Source: an uncultured Streptomyces sp.
GTDB lineage: Bacteria; Actinomycetota; Actinomycetes; Streptomycetales; Streptomycetaceae
Length of the DNA stretch: 64,000 nt
Direction: 5' to 3'
Assembly (NCBI RefSeq): GCF_947488945.1
Contig: NZ_CANLBS010000014.1
Coordinates: 62,001-126,000 of the forward strand
The notes below the pieces were generated by a model. It did no database searches. It worked only from the letters and a program-made list of their open reading frames with translations, and was not told where the DNA came from. The position numbers were made by a program, and so were the translations under genes. Shown piece after piece: positions 35,628 to 44,320 of the stretch (positions are counted from its first letter, which is position 1; each line of letters begins with the position of its first letter).

Positions 35628-36967
35628 GCCCCGAACTCCCGCCGCAGTCCCCGCCACACGTCGTCGTAGCCCTGCTGGAGGTGGCCGGCGGTGGCGGCGG
35701 CCCCGGTGAGCGTCACCGGCCAGCGCGTCTCGAACATGAAGGCCAGTCCGTCGTCGACCTTCTGGGGCTTCAGCTCGGCCGCGCTCGCCCGGTCGAACGT
35801 CTCCCGGTCGGGGCCGTGCGCCGACATCATGTTGTGCAGCGAACCGCCGCCCGGCACGAACCCCCCTTCGCCGGCCGTCTTCGCGTCGTAGGCGCCCTCG
35901 ATCAGCCCCATGTACTCGCTCATCACGTTGCGGTGGAAGTACGGCGGCCGGAAGGTGTCCTCGCCCACCAGCCAGCGCGGCGCGAAGACCACGAAGTCCA
36001 CCCCGGCCAGCCCCGGCGTCTCCGACGGCGAGGTCAGCACGGTGAAGATCGACGGATCGGGGTGGTCGTAGCTGATGGACCCCAGCACGTTGAAGCGGCG
36101 CAGGTCGTAGACGTACGGGGTGTGGTTGCCGTGCCAGGCGACCACGTCCAGGGGCGAGTGGTCGTAGACGGCGGTCCAGAGGTTGCCGCAGAACTTGTTG
36201 ACCACCTCCACCGGGCCCTCCCGGTCCTCGTACGCGGCGACCGGGGCGAGGAAGTCACGCGCGTTGGCGAGGCCGTTGGCGCCGATCGGCCCCAGGTCCG
36301 GCAGGACGAAGGGGCGGCCGTAGTTCTCGCAGACGTACCCCCGGGCGGTGGCGTCCAGCAGCTCCACCCGGAAACGGACGCCGCGCGGGATCAGCGCCAC
36401 GTGGCCCGGATCGGCGCGCAGCAGGCCCAACTCGGTGCGCAGCAGCAGCCGGCCGCGCTCCGGGACGATCAGCAGCTCACCGTCGGAGTCGCCGAACACC
36501 CGCTCCGTCATCGAGGAGTTGGCGTGGTAGAGGTGCACCGCCATGCCGGACCGGGTCGCCGCGTCACCGTTGCCGCCCAGGGTCCAGAGCCCGGCCAGGA
36601 AGTCGGTGCCGGGGGCCGGCTCGGGCAGCGGGCTCCAGCGCAGCCGGTTCGGGTCGGTCACCGTCTCGGTGAACGGCCCGGTGCGCAGCGCCCCGTTGTC
36701 CGTGCGGACGAACGGCGGGTGGGCGGCGGACGGGCGGATCCGGTAGAGCCAGGAGCGGCGGTTGTGCGCCCGCGGCTCGGTGAAGGCGGAGCCGCTGAGC
36801 TGCTCCGCGTACAACCCCAGCGGCGCCCGCTGGGGGGAGTTGCGGCCGTGCGGCAGCGCTCCGGCCACCGCCTCCGAACTGTGCTCGTTGCCGAACCCGG
36901 CGCGGTACGCGGGGACCGGCGCGCCGTCCCCCGTACCGGTGTCGTCGGTACCGCTCGTGCCGCCCAT
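35624..36967 (-). CDS. hmgA: Homogentisate 1,2-dioxygenase
   Basis: 447 residues from ATG 36967, with GGGAG upstream. Family sequence is clear throughout: YRAGFGNEHSSEAVAGALP, GRNSPQRAPLGLYAEQLSG, the jelly-roll core, and the iron-binding region FHRNVMSEYMGLIEGAYDAK with LHNMMSAHGPD carrying the conserved His and Glu ligands. It opens the ring of homogentisate to maleylacetoacetate in tyrosine and phenylalanine breakdown. No maleylacetoacetate isomerase or fumarylacetoacetase gene is in this window. A 28-bp palindrome 85-113 bp upstream, shared with a divergent TetR gene, is the likely control site. Confidence 0.95.
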   Translation of the reverse strand: MGGTSGTDDTGTGDGAPVPAYRAGFGNEHSSEAVAGALPHGRNSPQRAPLGLYAEQLSGSAFTEPRAHNRRSWLYRIRPSAAHPPFVRTDNGALRTGPFTETVTDPNRLRWSPLPEPAPGTDFLAGLWTLGGNGDAATRSGMAVHLYHANSSMTERVFGDSDGELLIVPERGRLLLRTELGLLRADPGHVALIPRGVRFRVELLDATARGYVCENYGRPFVLPDLGPIGANGLANARDFLAPVAAYEDREGPVEVVNKFCGNLWTAVYDHSPLDVVAWHGNHTPYVYDLRRFNVLGSISYDHPDPSIFTVLTSPSETPGLAGVDFVVFAPRWLVGEDTFRPPYFHRNVMSEYMGLIEGAYDAKTAGEGGFVPGGGSLHNMMSAHGPDRETFDRASAAELKPQKVDDGLAFMFETRWPVTLTGAAATAGHLQQGYDDVWRGLRREFGA

Positions 36968-37052
36968 GCCGTGCTCCCGTCACCGGAGGGGTCCCTGACG
37001 GCCCCTCGCGCCTCGCCCGGCCGGGGCCGCCGTCGCGGTCCCGCCCGTTGCT

Positions 37053-37080
37053 CCATTCCTATGGTGAACCGTAGGAATGG
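37053..37080. promoter_or_regulatory. 28-bp palindrome between hmgA and tetR, probable TetR operator
   Basis: Arms CCATTCCTA (37053-37061) and TAGGAATGG (37072-37080) are perfect reverse complements. Inside, GGT (37063-37065) pairs with ACC (37068-37070), leaving one mismatched pair (37062/37071) and a 2-base centre. It is the only AT-rich island in a 250-bp GC-rich gap between divergent hmgA and tetR starts. Size and symmetry fit a TetR-family dimer-pair site. Confidence 0.75.
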
Positions 37081-37217
37081 GAACGGGCCACGTCAACGGT
37101 CCGTGCCGTGCGAGGTCCGTCCGGGTGGGGGCGGGGGGTGCCGCGCACCGCCGCCCACGGGCCGCGACGGCTTCCCGCGCCCCGTCCGGCGGGGGTGAAG
37201 GAGCCGTCTCGCGCGGC

Positions 37218-37841
37218 ATGATGGACGACGTGCCCCACACGTCTGCGAACCTCCGCCGCGCCCCCGTCCAGCAGCGCAGCGCCGAGCGGCTGGCCCGGAT
37301 CCTCGACGCCTGCGCGGCGTTGCTCGACGAGATCGGCTACGAGGCGCTGTCCACCCGCGCCGTCGCCGAACGCGCCTGCGTGCCCATCGGATCCGTCTAC
37401 CGGTTCTTCACCGACAAGCGGGCCCTGGCCGAGGCGCTGGCCCTGCGCAATCTGCGCGCCTACGAGGAGCGCCTCGCGGTCCGGCTCGCCGCGGTGCCGG
37501 CCTCCGACTGGCGGGCCGCCATCGACGCGCTGCTGGACGAGTACCTGGCGATGCGGCGGTCCGTGCCGGGCTTCGCCCAGGTGGACTTCGGCGCGGGCGC
37601 CCCGGCCGACGATCCCCGGCGCGCCGCCAACCAGCGGCTCGCGGACCGGTTGGCGGACCGCCTCGCCGAACACGTCGGGCGCGACCCGGACGCCGGGCTG
37701 CGGCGGGCCATCCTGGTGGGGGTGGAGGCCGCCGACGCCCTGCTGCAACTCGCCTTCCGCTGCGACCCGTCGGGCGATCCGGAGATCGTCGCCGAGACCC
37801 GGGTGCTGCTGCGCGCCTATCTGGCGCGGGTGCTGGACTGA
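37218..37841 (+). CDS. TetR family regulator divergent from hmgA
   Basis: 207 residues from ATG 37218; ATG 37221 and GTG 37230 are alternatives and none has an ideal ribosome site. Helix-turn-helix at about residues 25-65 (RILDACAALLDEIGYEALST, RAVAERACVPIGSVYRFFTD, KRALAEALA). The C-terminal ligand domain is ~130 residues with DFGAGAPADDPRRAAN and a terminal helix LLRAYLARVL. Gene order, divergent from the homogentisate dioxygenase operon with a strong palindrome between, makes it the probable repressor of hmgA and of itself. Confidence 0.85.
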   Translation: MMDDVPHTSANLRRAPVQQRSAERLARILDACAALLDEIGYEALSTRAVAERACVPIGSVYRFFTDKRALAEALALRNLRAYEERLAVRLAAVPASDWRAAIDALLDEYLAMRRSVPGFAQVDFGAGAPADDPRRAANQRLADRLADRLAEHVGRDPDAGLRRAILVGVEAADALLQLAFRCDPSGDPEIVAETRVLLRAYLARVLD

Positions 37842-37881
37842 GCCCGCGGGGCCCGGCTTCCGCGCGCCCGCCGCCGAAGTG

Positions 37882-38019
37882 CCCGCCGCCGACGTACGGG
37901 CGGACCCGGGCGCCCGGCACCCGCGTTCCCGCCGTCAGACACGGCCCGGCACCCGCCCGCCGCCGCTGAGGCACGCGCAGACGCCCGCCCCGCATCCGTG
38001 TACCCGCCGCCGACGTACG
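37882..38019. repeat. Degenerate direct repeat in a 304-bp gene-free gap
   Basis: CCCGCCGCCGACGTACG occurs at 37882-37898 and again at 38003-38019. Flanking GCTTCCGCGC also occurs twice (near 37857 and 38037), but in different order relative to the main copy, so the gap 37842-38145 looks like scrambled partial duplications. No gene is supported there. Confidence 0.5.
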
Positions 38020-38089
38020 CCCAGGCACCGGCCCCCGCTTCCGCGCACCCGCGGCCGAACGTGCCCGCAGAGACCTCCCGGACATGCGT

Positions 38090-38103
38090 ACCGGTCGGTA
38101 TGC
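38090..38103. promoter_or_regulatory. TetR-type operator candidate before the molybdopterin oxidoreductase gene
   Basis: ACCGGTCGGTATGC lies 43-56 bp upstream of the GTG at 38146, inside the inverted repeat TACCG-GT-CGGTA (38089-38100). It differs at only two positions from the ACCAGTCGGTATGT shared at 52.2 and 57.7 kb, so the same or a related TetR may bind. Confidence 0.4.
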
Positions 38104-38145
38104 TCGCGGTGTCCGAGCGACGCCGCCGTCACCGGGGAGAAACCC

Positions 38146-40326
38146 GTGCCCGTCAACTCCCGTACCGCCCTGCGCATCTGCCCGCTCTGCGAGGCCACCT
38201 GCGGCCTGACCCTGACGATCGGGGGATCCGCGGTCACCGCGGTGCGCGGCGACCGCGAGGACGTCTTCAGCCAGGGCTTCATCTGCCCCAAGGGCGCCGC
38301 GTTCGGCGGGCTCGACGCCGACCCCGACCGGCTGCGCGCGCCGCTGGTGCGCCGCGACGGCGAACTGCGCGAGGCGACCTGGAGCGAGGCCTTCGACGAG
38401 ATCGCCGTCCGGTTCACCGCGGTGACCCGCGAGCACGGGCCGCAGAGCGCCGGCGTCGTCCTCGGCAACCCCAACGTCCACACGATGGCCGGCGGCCTCT
38501 ACCCGCCGCTGCTGCTCGCCGCCCTGCGCACCCGCAACGTCTTCAGCGCCAGCACCCTCGACCAGATGCCCAAGCACGTCTCCAGCGGGCTGCTGTTCGG
38601 CGACGCCAACGCCATCCCGGTGCCCGACCTCGACCGCACCGACCACCTGCTGCTGATCGGCGCCAACCCCTACGAGTCCAACGGCAGCCTCTGCACCGCC
38701 CCCGACTTCCCCGGCCGCCTCAAGGCGCTGCGCCGCAGGGGCGGCACGCTCACCGTGATCGACCCCCGCCGCACCCGTACCGCGCGTGCCGCCGACCGCC
38801 ATCTCGCGGTCCGCCCCGGCTCCGACGCGCTGCTCCTCGCGTCGCTCGCCCAGGTGCTGCTCGCGGAGAAACTCGCCGACCCCGGACCGCTCACCGACCT
38901 GGTCGACGGACTCGACCTGCTCGGGGACGCGCTGGCCGCCTTCACCCCCGAAGCGGTCGCGCCCGCCTGCGGGGTGGACGCGGGCACCCTGCGCACCGTC
39001 GCCCGCGAGCTGGCCGCCGCCCCGACCGCCGCCGTCTACGGGCGCATCGGCAGCTGCACCGTCCCGCACGGCACCCTGGCGAGCTGGCTGGTCGACGTAC
39101 TCAACATCCTCACCGGCAACCTCGACCGGCCCGGCGGCGCGCTCTTCCCGCTCGCCGCCACCGCCCGCGCCCCGCGCACCCCCGGACCGGGCAAGGGATT
39201 CGCGCTCGGGCGCTGGCGCAGCCGGGTCTCCGGGCACCCCGAGGCCAAGGGGGAACTCCCCGTCGCCGCGCTGGCCGAGGAGATCGACACGCCGGGCGAG
39301 GGGCGGCTGCGCGCGCTGGTGGTGATCGCCGCCAACCCGGTGCTCTCCGCCCCCGACGGCGACCGGCTCGACCGCGCCCTCGCGGACCACCTCGACTTCA
39401 TGGTCAGCGTCGACCCCTACCTCAACGAGACCTCCCGCCACGCCGACGTCGTCCTCCCGCCGCCCCCGCCGTCCCGCAGCGCCCATTTCGACTTCGCCCT
39501 CGCCACCCTCGCCGTACGCAACCAGGTCCGCTACAGCCCCGCCGCGCTGCCGCTCGACGAGGGCGCCATGGACGAGTGCGAGATCCACGCCCGGCTCGTC
39601 CTCGCCGTCTCCGGCGCCCACGGCGCGCCCTGGGAGACCGTGGACGAGCAGGCCGTCGCGGCCGCGCTGGACCGGGCCGGCGCCCCGCGCGAGCTGGCCG
39701 CCCGGCTCGGCGGGACCACCGGCCCGGAACGCCGGCTGGACCTGGCGCTGCGGCTCGGCCCGTACGACCTCACCCTCGACGACGTGCTCGCCGCGCCGCA
39801 CGGCATCGACCTCGGGCCGCTGCGGCCCCGGCTGCCCGAGGTGCTGAAGACCCGCAGCGGACGCGTCGAACTCCTCCCCGGGCCGATCGCCGCCGACCTG
39901 CCCCGGTTGCGGGCGGCGCTCGGCCGGGACCACGCCCCGCTGGTCCTGGTGGGCCGCCGCCACCTCAGGTCCAACAACAGCTGGATGCACAACGTGCCCG
40001 CGCTGAAAGGCGGTTCGAACGTGTGCACCCTCCAGGTGCACCCCGACGACGCCGCCCGGCTCGGCCTCGTCCACGGCGAGCCCGCCCGGGTGCAGGCGGC
40101 CGGCGGACGGGTCGAGGCCCCCGTGGAGATCACCGACTCGGTGCGCGACGGCGTGGTCAGCCTCCCGCACGGCTGGGGTCACGGCCGCCCCGGCACCCGG
40201 CTTTCGGTCGCCGCCGCCGATCCGGGCGTCAACGTCAACCAACTGCTCGACGGCACCCTCCTCGACCCGCTCTCCGGTACCGCCGTACTGAACGGCATTC
40301 CGGTCGAGGTCACCCCCGCCCACTGA
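38146..40326 (+). CDS. Molybdopterin-dependent oxidoreductase with N-terminal 4Fe-4S site
   Basis: 726 residues from GTG 38146, with GGGGAGA 5 bases upstream. The N-terminus ICPLCEATCGLTL followed by GFICPKG gives the C-x2-C-x3-C-xn-C 4Fe-4S motif of the formate dehydrogenase/nitrate reductase family. Molybdopterin regions follow (GNPNVHTMAGG, LLLIGANPYESN, VIDPRRTRTARAADRHLAVR, NILTGNLDRPGGALF), with the C-terminal guanosine-binding domain (RHLRSNNSWMHN, GWGHGRPGTRL). There is no Tat signal, so the enzyme is cytoplasmic. Metal ligand and electron partner cannot be named; there is no adjacent beta subunit or maturation gene. Confidence 0.85.
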   Translation: MPVNSRTALRICPLCEATCGLTLTIGGSAVTAVRGDREDVFSQGFICPKGAAFGGLDADPDRLRAPLVRRDGELREATWSEAFDEIAVRFTAVTREHGPQSAGVVLGNPNVHTMAGGLYPPLLLAALRTRNVFSASTLDQMPKHVSSGLLFGDANAIPVPDLDRTDHLLLIGANPYESNGSLCTAPDFPGRLKALRRRGGTLTVIDPRRTRTARAADRHLAVRPGSDALLLASLAQVLLAEKLADPGPLTDLVDGLDLLGDALAAFTPEAVAPACGVDAGTLRTVARELAAAPTAAVYGRIGSCTVPHGTLASWLVDVLNILTGNLDRPGGALFPLAATARAPRTPGPGKGFALGRWRSRVSGHPEAKGELPVAALAEEIDTPGEGRLRALVVIAANPVLSAPDGDRLDRALADHLDFMVSVDPYLNETSRHADVVLPPPPPSRSAHFDFALATLAVRNQVRYSPAALPLDEGAMDECEIHARLVLAVSGAHGAPWETVDEQAVAAALDRAGAPRELAARLGGTTGPERRLDLALRLGPYDLTLDDVLAAPHGIDLGPLRPRLPEVLKTRSGRVELLPGPIAADLPRLRAALGRDHAPLVLVGRRHLRSNNSWMHNVPALKGGSNVCTLQVHPDDAARLGLVHGEPARVQAAGGRVEAPVEITDSVRDGVVSLPHGWGHGRPGTRLSVAAADPGVNVNQLLDGTLLDPLSGTAVLNGIPVEVTPAH

Positions 40327-40446
40327 ACACCGGGTGGCGGCGGCCCGCCGACCGGGCCGCCCCGACCGCCCGCTGCCGGGCTGCGTGCTCCGGAGCCCGA
40401 GTGACGCGCGTCTCCGGCCCCGGTCCGGCGCGGCCCTGGCGCCCAA

Positions 40447-40465
40447 AAACTAACAGCGCTAGTTT
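40447..40465. promoter_or_regulatory. TetR operator, copy 1 of the AAACTARCAGYGCTARTT pair
   Basis: AAACTAACAGCGCTAGTTT, with outer arms AAACTA/TAGTTT, lies 89-107 bp upstream of the aldehyde dehydrogenase ATG. It is identical at 15 of 19 positions to a site between tetR and the acyl-CoA dehydrogenase gene at 45762-45780. It is the only AT-rich run in this 227-bp gap. Confidence 0.65.
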
Positions 40466-40553
40466 GGGTGGCGGACGACCAGGCCGCGCGAGGGGTGTCC
40501 GGTTCGGCGGACGGCATCGGGCGGTACGCACCGCAAGCCCGGGAGGAAAAGCC

Positions 40554-41948
40554 ATGAAGGCGCATGACGGCATGTACATCGGCGGCGAATGGCGGCCCGC
40601 CGAGGGCCGGGACACCATCGCGGTCGTGAACCCGGCGGACGAGCGGATCATCGCGCACGTACCCGCCGGCACGGCGGCTGACGTGGACGCGGCGGTACGC
40701 GCCGCCCGCGCCGCGTTCCCCGGCTGGGCGGCCACCCCGCCCGCCGAGCGGGCCGCCCTGATCGGCGCCCTCCGCGACGCGCTCGCCGCCCGCAAGGACG
40801 AGATCGCCGAGACCGTCACCGCCGAACTGGGCTCGCCGCTCGCCCTGTCGCAGGCGGTGCACGCCCGGGTGCCCGTGCTGGTCGCCGGCTCGTACGCCGA
40901 ACTGGCCGCCAGCCACGCCTTCGAGGAGAAGATCGGCAACTCCACCGTCCACCACGAGCCGGTCGGCGTGGTCGGCGCGATCACCCCGTGGAACTACCCG
41001 CTGCACCAGATCGTCGCCAAGGTCGCCCCGGCCCTCGCGGCCGGCTGCACCGTCGTCCTCAAGCCCGCCGAGGACACCCCGCTCACCGCCCAGCTCTTCG
41101 CCGAGGCCACCGCCGACGCGGGTCTCCCGGCCGGCGTGTTCAACCTGGTCACCGGCCTCGGCCCGGTCGCCGGGCAGGCGCTCGCCGAGCACGGGGGCGT
41201 CGACCTGGTCTCCTTCACCGGCTCGACCGCCGTCGGCAGGCAGATCGGCGCCACCGCCGGCGCCGCCGTCAAGCGGGTCGCGCTGGAACTCGGCGGCAAG
41301 TCCGCCAACGTCATCCTGCCCGGCGCCGACCTCGCCAAGGCCGTCAACGTCGGCGTCGCCAACGTGATGTCCAACTCCGGCCAGACGTGCAGCGCGTGGA
41401 CCCGGATGCTGGTCGACGCCGACCGCTACGAGGAAGCGGTGTCGCTCGCGGTCACCGCCGTCGCCAAGTACGTGCCCGGCGAGCGGGTCGGCCCCCTCGT
41501 CAACGCCAAGCAGCAGGCCAGGGTGCGCGGTTACATCGAGAAGGGCGTCGCCGAAGGCGCCCGCCTGGTCGCCGGAGGGCCCGAAGCACCGCGCGAGCAG
41601 GGCTACTTCGTCAGCCCGACCGTCTTCGCCGACGTCACGCCGGAGATGACGATCGCGCAGGAGGAGATCTTCGGCCCGGTCCTGTCGATCCTCAAGTACG
41701 AGGACGAGGAGGACGCCCTGCGCATCGCCAACGGCACCGTCTACGGGCTGGCCGGCGCGGTCTGGGCGGCCGACGAGGAGCAGGCCGTCGCCTTCGCCCG
41801 CCGGATGGAGACCGGCCAGGTCGACATCAACGGCGGCCGGTTCAACCCGCAGGCGCCCTTCGGCGGTTACAAGCAGTCCGGCGTCGGGCGCGAACTGGGG
41901 CCGCACGGCCTCTCCGAGTACCTGCAGACCAAGTCCTTCCAGTTCTGA
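40554..41948 (+). CDS. Aldehyde dehydrogenase (NAD(P)-dependent)
   Basis: 464 residues from ATG 40554, with GGGAGGA 6 bases upstream. All active-site elements are present: Asn in ITPWNYPLHQI, cofactor loop FTGSTAVGRQIGATA, general-base Glu in ALELGGKSANV, catalytic Cys in NSGQTCSAWTRML, and EEIFGPVLSIL with NGTVYGLAGAVW. Length matches the family. An alcohol dehydrogenase gene follows after 117 bp, suggesting stepwise alcohol to aldehyde to acid oxidation. A TetR-type operator upstream is shared with the acyl-CoA dehydrogenase at 45.8 kb, placing this gene in the same local regulon. Substrate not determined. Confidence 0.9.
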   Translation: MKAHDGMYIGGEWRPAEGRDTIAVVNPADERIIAHVPAGTAADVDAAVRAARAAFPGWAATPPAERAALIGALRDALAARKDEIAETVTAELGSPLALSQAVHARVPVLVAGSYAELAASHAFEEKIGNSTVHHEPVGVVGAITPWNYPLHQIVAKVAPALAAGCTVVLKPAEDTPLTAQLFAEATADAGLPAGVFNLVTGLGPVAGQALAEHGGVDLVSFTGSTAVGRQIGATAGAAVKRVALELGGKSANVILPGADLAKAVNVGVANVMSNSGQTCSAWTRMLVDADRYEEAVSLAVTAVAKYVPGERVGPLVNAKQQARVRGYIEKGVAEGARLVAGGPEAPREQGYFVSPTVFADVTPEMTIAQEEIFGPVLSILKYEDEEDALRIANGTVYGLAGAVWAADEEQAVAFARRMETGQVDINGGRFNPQAPFGGYKQSGVGRELGPHGLSEYLQTKSFQF

Positions 41949-42065
41949 GCCCGGTCTCCGGGCGGCAGCGGGCCGCCCGGAGCCGGACGGGGCCGGGCCG
42001 CCGCACCCCGGGCCCGGTTCCGTCCTCCCGCCGACGATCACCGCCGATCAGCTAGGAGTCTGTTC

Positions 42066-43145
42066 GTGGTTCGCGCCGCCGTACTGTCCGCCGTCGGAGC
42101 TCCGCTGGAGATCACCGACATCGAACTCCCCGCCACCGGCCCCGGCCGGGTGCGGATCAAGCTCGCCGCAGCCGGGGTGTGCCACTCCGACCTGTCGCTG
42201 TCCAACGGCACCATGAACCTCCCCGCCCCCTGCGTCCTCGGCCACGAGGGCGCGGGCACCGTCCTGGAGGTCGGCGAGGGCGTCACCCATGTCGCCCCGG
42301 GCGACGAGGTCGTCCTCAACTGGGCCCCCTCGTGCGGTGCCTGCTACCAGTGCGGCATCGGCGAGGTGTGGCTCTGCGCCGACGCGCTGAAGGGCGCGGC
42401 CGACATCCACGCCCGGCTGGCCGACGGCACCGAACTGCACCCCGGCCTCAACGTCGCCGCGTTCGCCGAGGAGACCGTCGTCGCCGCGAAGTGCGTCCTG
42501 CCCGCGCCGTCCGGCATCGCCCTCGCGGACGCCGCCCTGCTCGGCTGCGCGGTCCTCACCGGATACGGCGCGGTCCACCACTCGGCGCAGGTGCGGCCCG
42601 GCGAGAAGGTCGCGGTCTTCGGCGTCGGAGGGGTCGGCCTGGCCGTCATCCAGTCCGCCCGGATCGCCGGGGCGTCGCAGATCGTCGCGGTCGACGTCTC
42701 TCCGGAGAAGGAGGAACTGGCCCGGCTGGCGGGCGCCACCGACTACGTCGTCGCCTCCCCGACCACCCCGCGCGAGATCCGCAAGCTCACCGGCGGCCAG
42801 GGCGTGGACGTCTCGGTGGAGTGCGTCGGGCGCGCCACCACCATCCGTACCGCCTGGGAGTCCAGCCGGCGCGGCGGCCGCACCACCGTCGTGGGCATCG
42901 GGGGCAAGGACCAGCAGGTCACCTTCAACGCCCTGGAGATCTTCCACTGGGGCCGCTCGCTCACCGGCTGCGTCTACGGCAACAGCGTGCCCGAGCGGGA
43001 CCTCCCGGTGCTCGCCGAGCACATCCGGGCGGGCCGCTTCGACGTCTCCTCCATGGTCACCGAGCGGATCGGCCTGGACGGCATCCCGGCCGCCTTCGAA
43101 CAGATGGTGGCGGGCAAGGGCGGGCGCGCCCTGGTGACCTTCTAG
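42066..43145 (+). CDS. Zinc-dependent medium-chain alcohol dehydrogenase
   Basis: 359 residues from GTG 42066, with TAGGAG 7 bases upstream. Catalytic zinc ligands are in GVCHSDLSL and GHEGAGTVLEVG. The structural zinc site CGACYQCGIGEVWLC has four cysteines. The NAD-binding fold starts VAVFGVGGVGLAVIQSARIA, with the acidic residue in VAVDVS indicating NAD preference. It is probably co-transcribed with the upstream aldehyde dehydrogenase. No glutathione- or mycothiol-specific feature could be identified. Confidence 0.88.
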   Translation: MVRAAVLSAVGAPLEITDIELPATGPGRVRIKLAAAGVCHSDLSLSNGTMNLPAPCVLGHEGAGTVLEVGEGVTHVAPGDEVVLNWAPSCGACYQCGIGEVWLCADALKGAADIHARLADGTELHPGLNVAAFAEETVVAAKCVLPAPSGIALADAALLGCAVLTGYGAVHHSAQVRPGEKVAVFGVGGVGLAVIQSARIAGASQIVAVDVSPEKEELARLAGATDYVVASPTTPREIRKLTGGQGVDVSVECVGRATTIRTAWESSRRGGRTTVVGIGGKDQQVTFNALEIFHWGRSLTGCVYGNSVPERDLPVLAEHIRAGRFDVSSMVTERIGLDGIPAAFEQMVAGKGGRALVTF

Positions 43146-43164
43146 GCCCTCGGGGGCCGTTCCC

Positions 43165-43188
43165 GGACGGGCCCGCGGGGGCCCGTCC
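43165..43188. terminator. Hairpin after the alcohol dehydrogenase gene
   Basis: Arms GGACGGGCCC (43165-43174) and GGGCCCGTCC (43179-43188) pair perfectly around GCGG, 20 bp after the stop. Confidence 0.65.
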
Positions 43189-43194
43189 CGGACG

Positions 43195-43239
43195 CGGGAG
43201 GAGGCCGGGCCCGTCGCACCCGGGCCCGGCCTCCTCCCG
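43195..43239. terminator. Long perfect hairpin, second terminator between convergent genes
   Basis: A 19-bp perfect stem (left arm 43195-43213, right arm 43221-43239) with a 7-base loop. It ends 11 bp before the stop of the opposing DMT transporter gene. Placed back to back with the hairpin at 43165, it probably serves the transporter operon from the other strand. Confidence 0.75.
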
Positions 43240-43249
43240 GTGGTGCGCC

Positions 43250-44287
43250 CTACGGCCGGCCGCGCTCGCCGACCGGCGCCCCGGCGTCCGCTGTCCCGGA
43301 CTCCCCGACGCCGGAGGGTTGTGCAACCGCCTCCACCACCGGCACCGCCCCCGTGCTCCCGGACCGCCCCGTGCTCCCGGTCCGCCGCCGGGCGCGGGAG
43401 ACGGCCACCCCGGCGAGGCAGAGCATCCCGCCCACCACGGCGAGCGGTGCCGGAACCTCGTCCAGCAGCACCCACGCCATCAGCACCACCAGGGCCGGCA
43501 CGGCGTAGGTGGTGGCCCCCATCCGGCCCGCCGTGGTGCGCGCCAGCGCGTACGCCCAGGTGGTGAAGGCCAGAGCGGTCGGGAACACGCCCAGATAGAC
43601 CATGTTCAGCGTCGCGGACAGCGGGGCGTCGGCGGCGTCCGCGATCAGCGCCCCGGTGAACGGCAGGCAGGCCGCCGTGCCGATCAGACAGCCGAAGGTC
43701 GTGATCTGGAGCGCCGACCCGTGCCGCAGCGCGGGCTTCTGGCTCACCACCCCGGCCGCGTACACCACCGCCGCCAGCAGGCAGAGCAGCACGCCGAGGA
43801 CCGACGAGCTCCCGTGCCCGGACATGGCCAGTCCCACCACCGCCGCGCCCGCGAACGACACCGCCATGCCGACGACCAGCCTGCGCGGCAGCCCCTCGCC
43901 GAGCAGCCGGGCCCCCAGCAGCGCGATCAGGATCGGTCCGATGTTCACCACCATCGCCGCCGTGCCCGCGTCGACCTCCTGCTCGCCCCAGTTCAGCGCC
44001 ACCATGTACAGCCCGAACCACAGCAGCCCCGACGCGACGATCCCCGGCCAGGCGCCCCGCCCCGGCAGGCCTTCGCGGCGTATCAGCAGGAACGTGCCCA
44101 GCACCAGCGACCCCGACAGCAGCCGTCCCAGTGCCAGCGCGCCGGGGGAGTACGCCTCACCGGCGCTGCGGATCGCCACGAAGGCGGAGGCCCAGAGGAC
44201 CACGGTGGTGCCGGCGGCCGCGAGGGCCCGCCAGTCGCGGACCGGAGGGTGCCCGGCGTCGGGCACCGGGGTGGGTGTCGTCGTCAT
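43250..44287 (-). CDS. EamA/DMT family transporter
   Basis: 345 residues from ATG 44287; a GTG at 44293 is alternative. Ten hydrophobic helices in two EamA repeats (GTTVVLWASAFVAIRSAGEA, LNWGEQEVDAGTAAMVVNIG, GAALLGARLLGEG-like LLGARLLGEGLPRR; second repeat LGVFPTALAFTTWAYALART, ALVVLMAWVLLDEVPAPLAV). The C-terminal ~50 residues are a polar tail. It exports small metabolites. It lies 33 bp downstream of an ArsR-type regulator gene on the same strand, which probably controls it. Confidence 0.85.
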   Translation of the reverse strand: MTTTPTPVPDAGHPPVRDWRALAAAGTTVVLWASAFVAIRSAGEAYSPGALALGRLLSGSLVLGTFLLIRREGLPGRGAWPGIVASGLLWFGLYMVALNWGEQEVDAGTAAMVVNIGPILIALLGARLLGEGLPRRLVVGMAVSFAGAAVVGLAMSGHGSSSVLGVLLCLLAAVVYAAGVVSQKPALRHGSALQITTFGCLIGTAACLPFTGALIADAADAPLSATLNMVYLGVFPTALAFTTWAYALARTTAGRMGATTYAVPALVVLMAWVLLDEVPAPLAVVGGMLCLAGVAVSRARRRTGSTGRSGSTGAVPVVEAVAQPSGVGESGTADAGAPVGERGRP

Positions 44288-44320
44288 GACCACGACGGTA
44301 CGGCCGCGACGCTTCGGTAC

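Noticed and set aside
37842..38145. CRISPR-like or integration-site repeat before the molybdopterin oxidoreductase gene
   Set aside because: Only two copies of a 17-mer plus scattered fragments, no regular spacing, no cas or integrase gene; looks like local GC-rich slippage.
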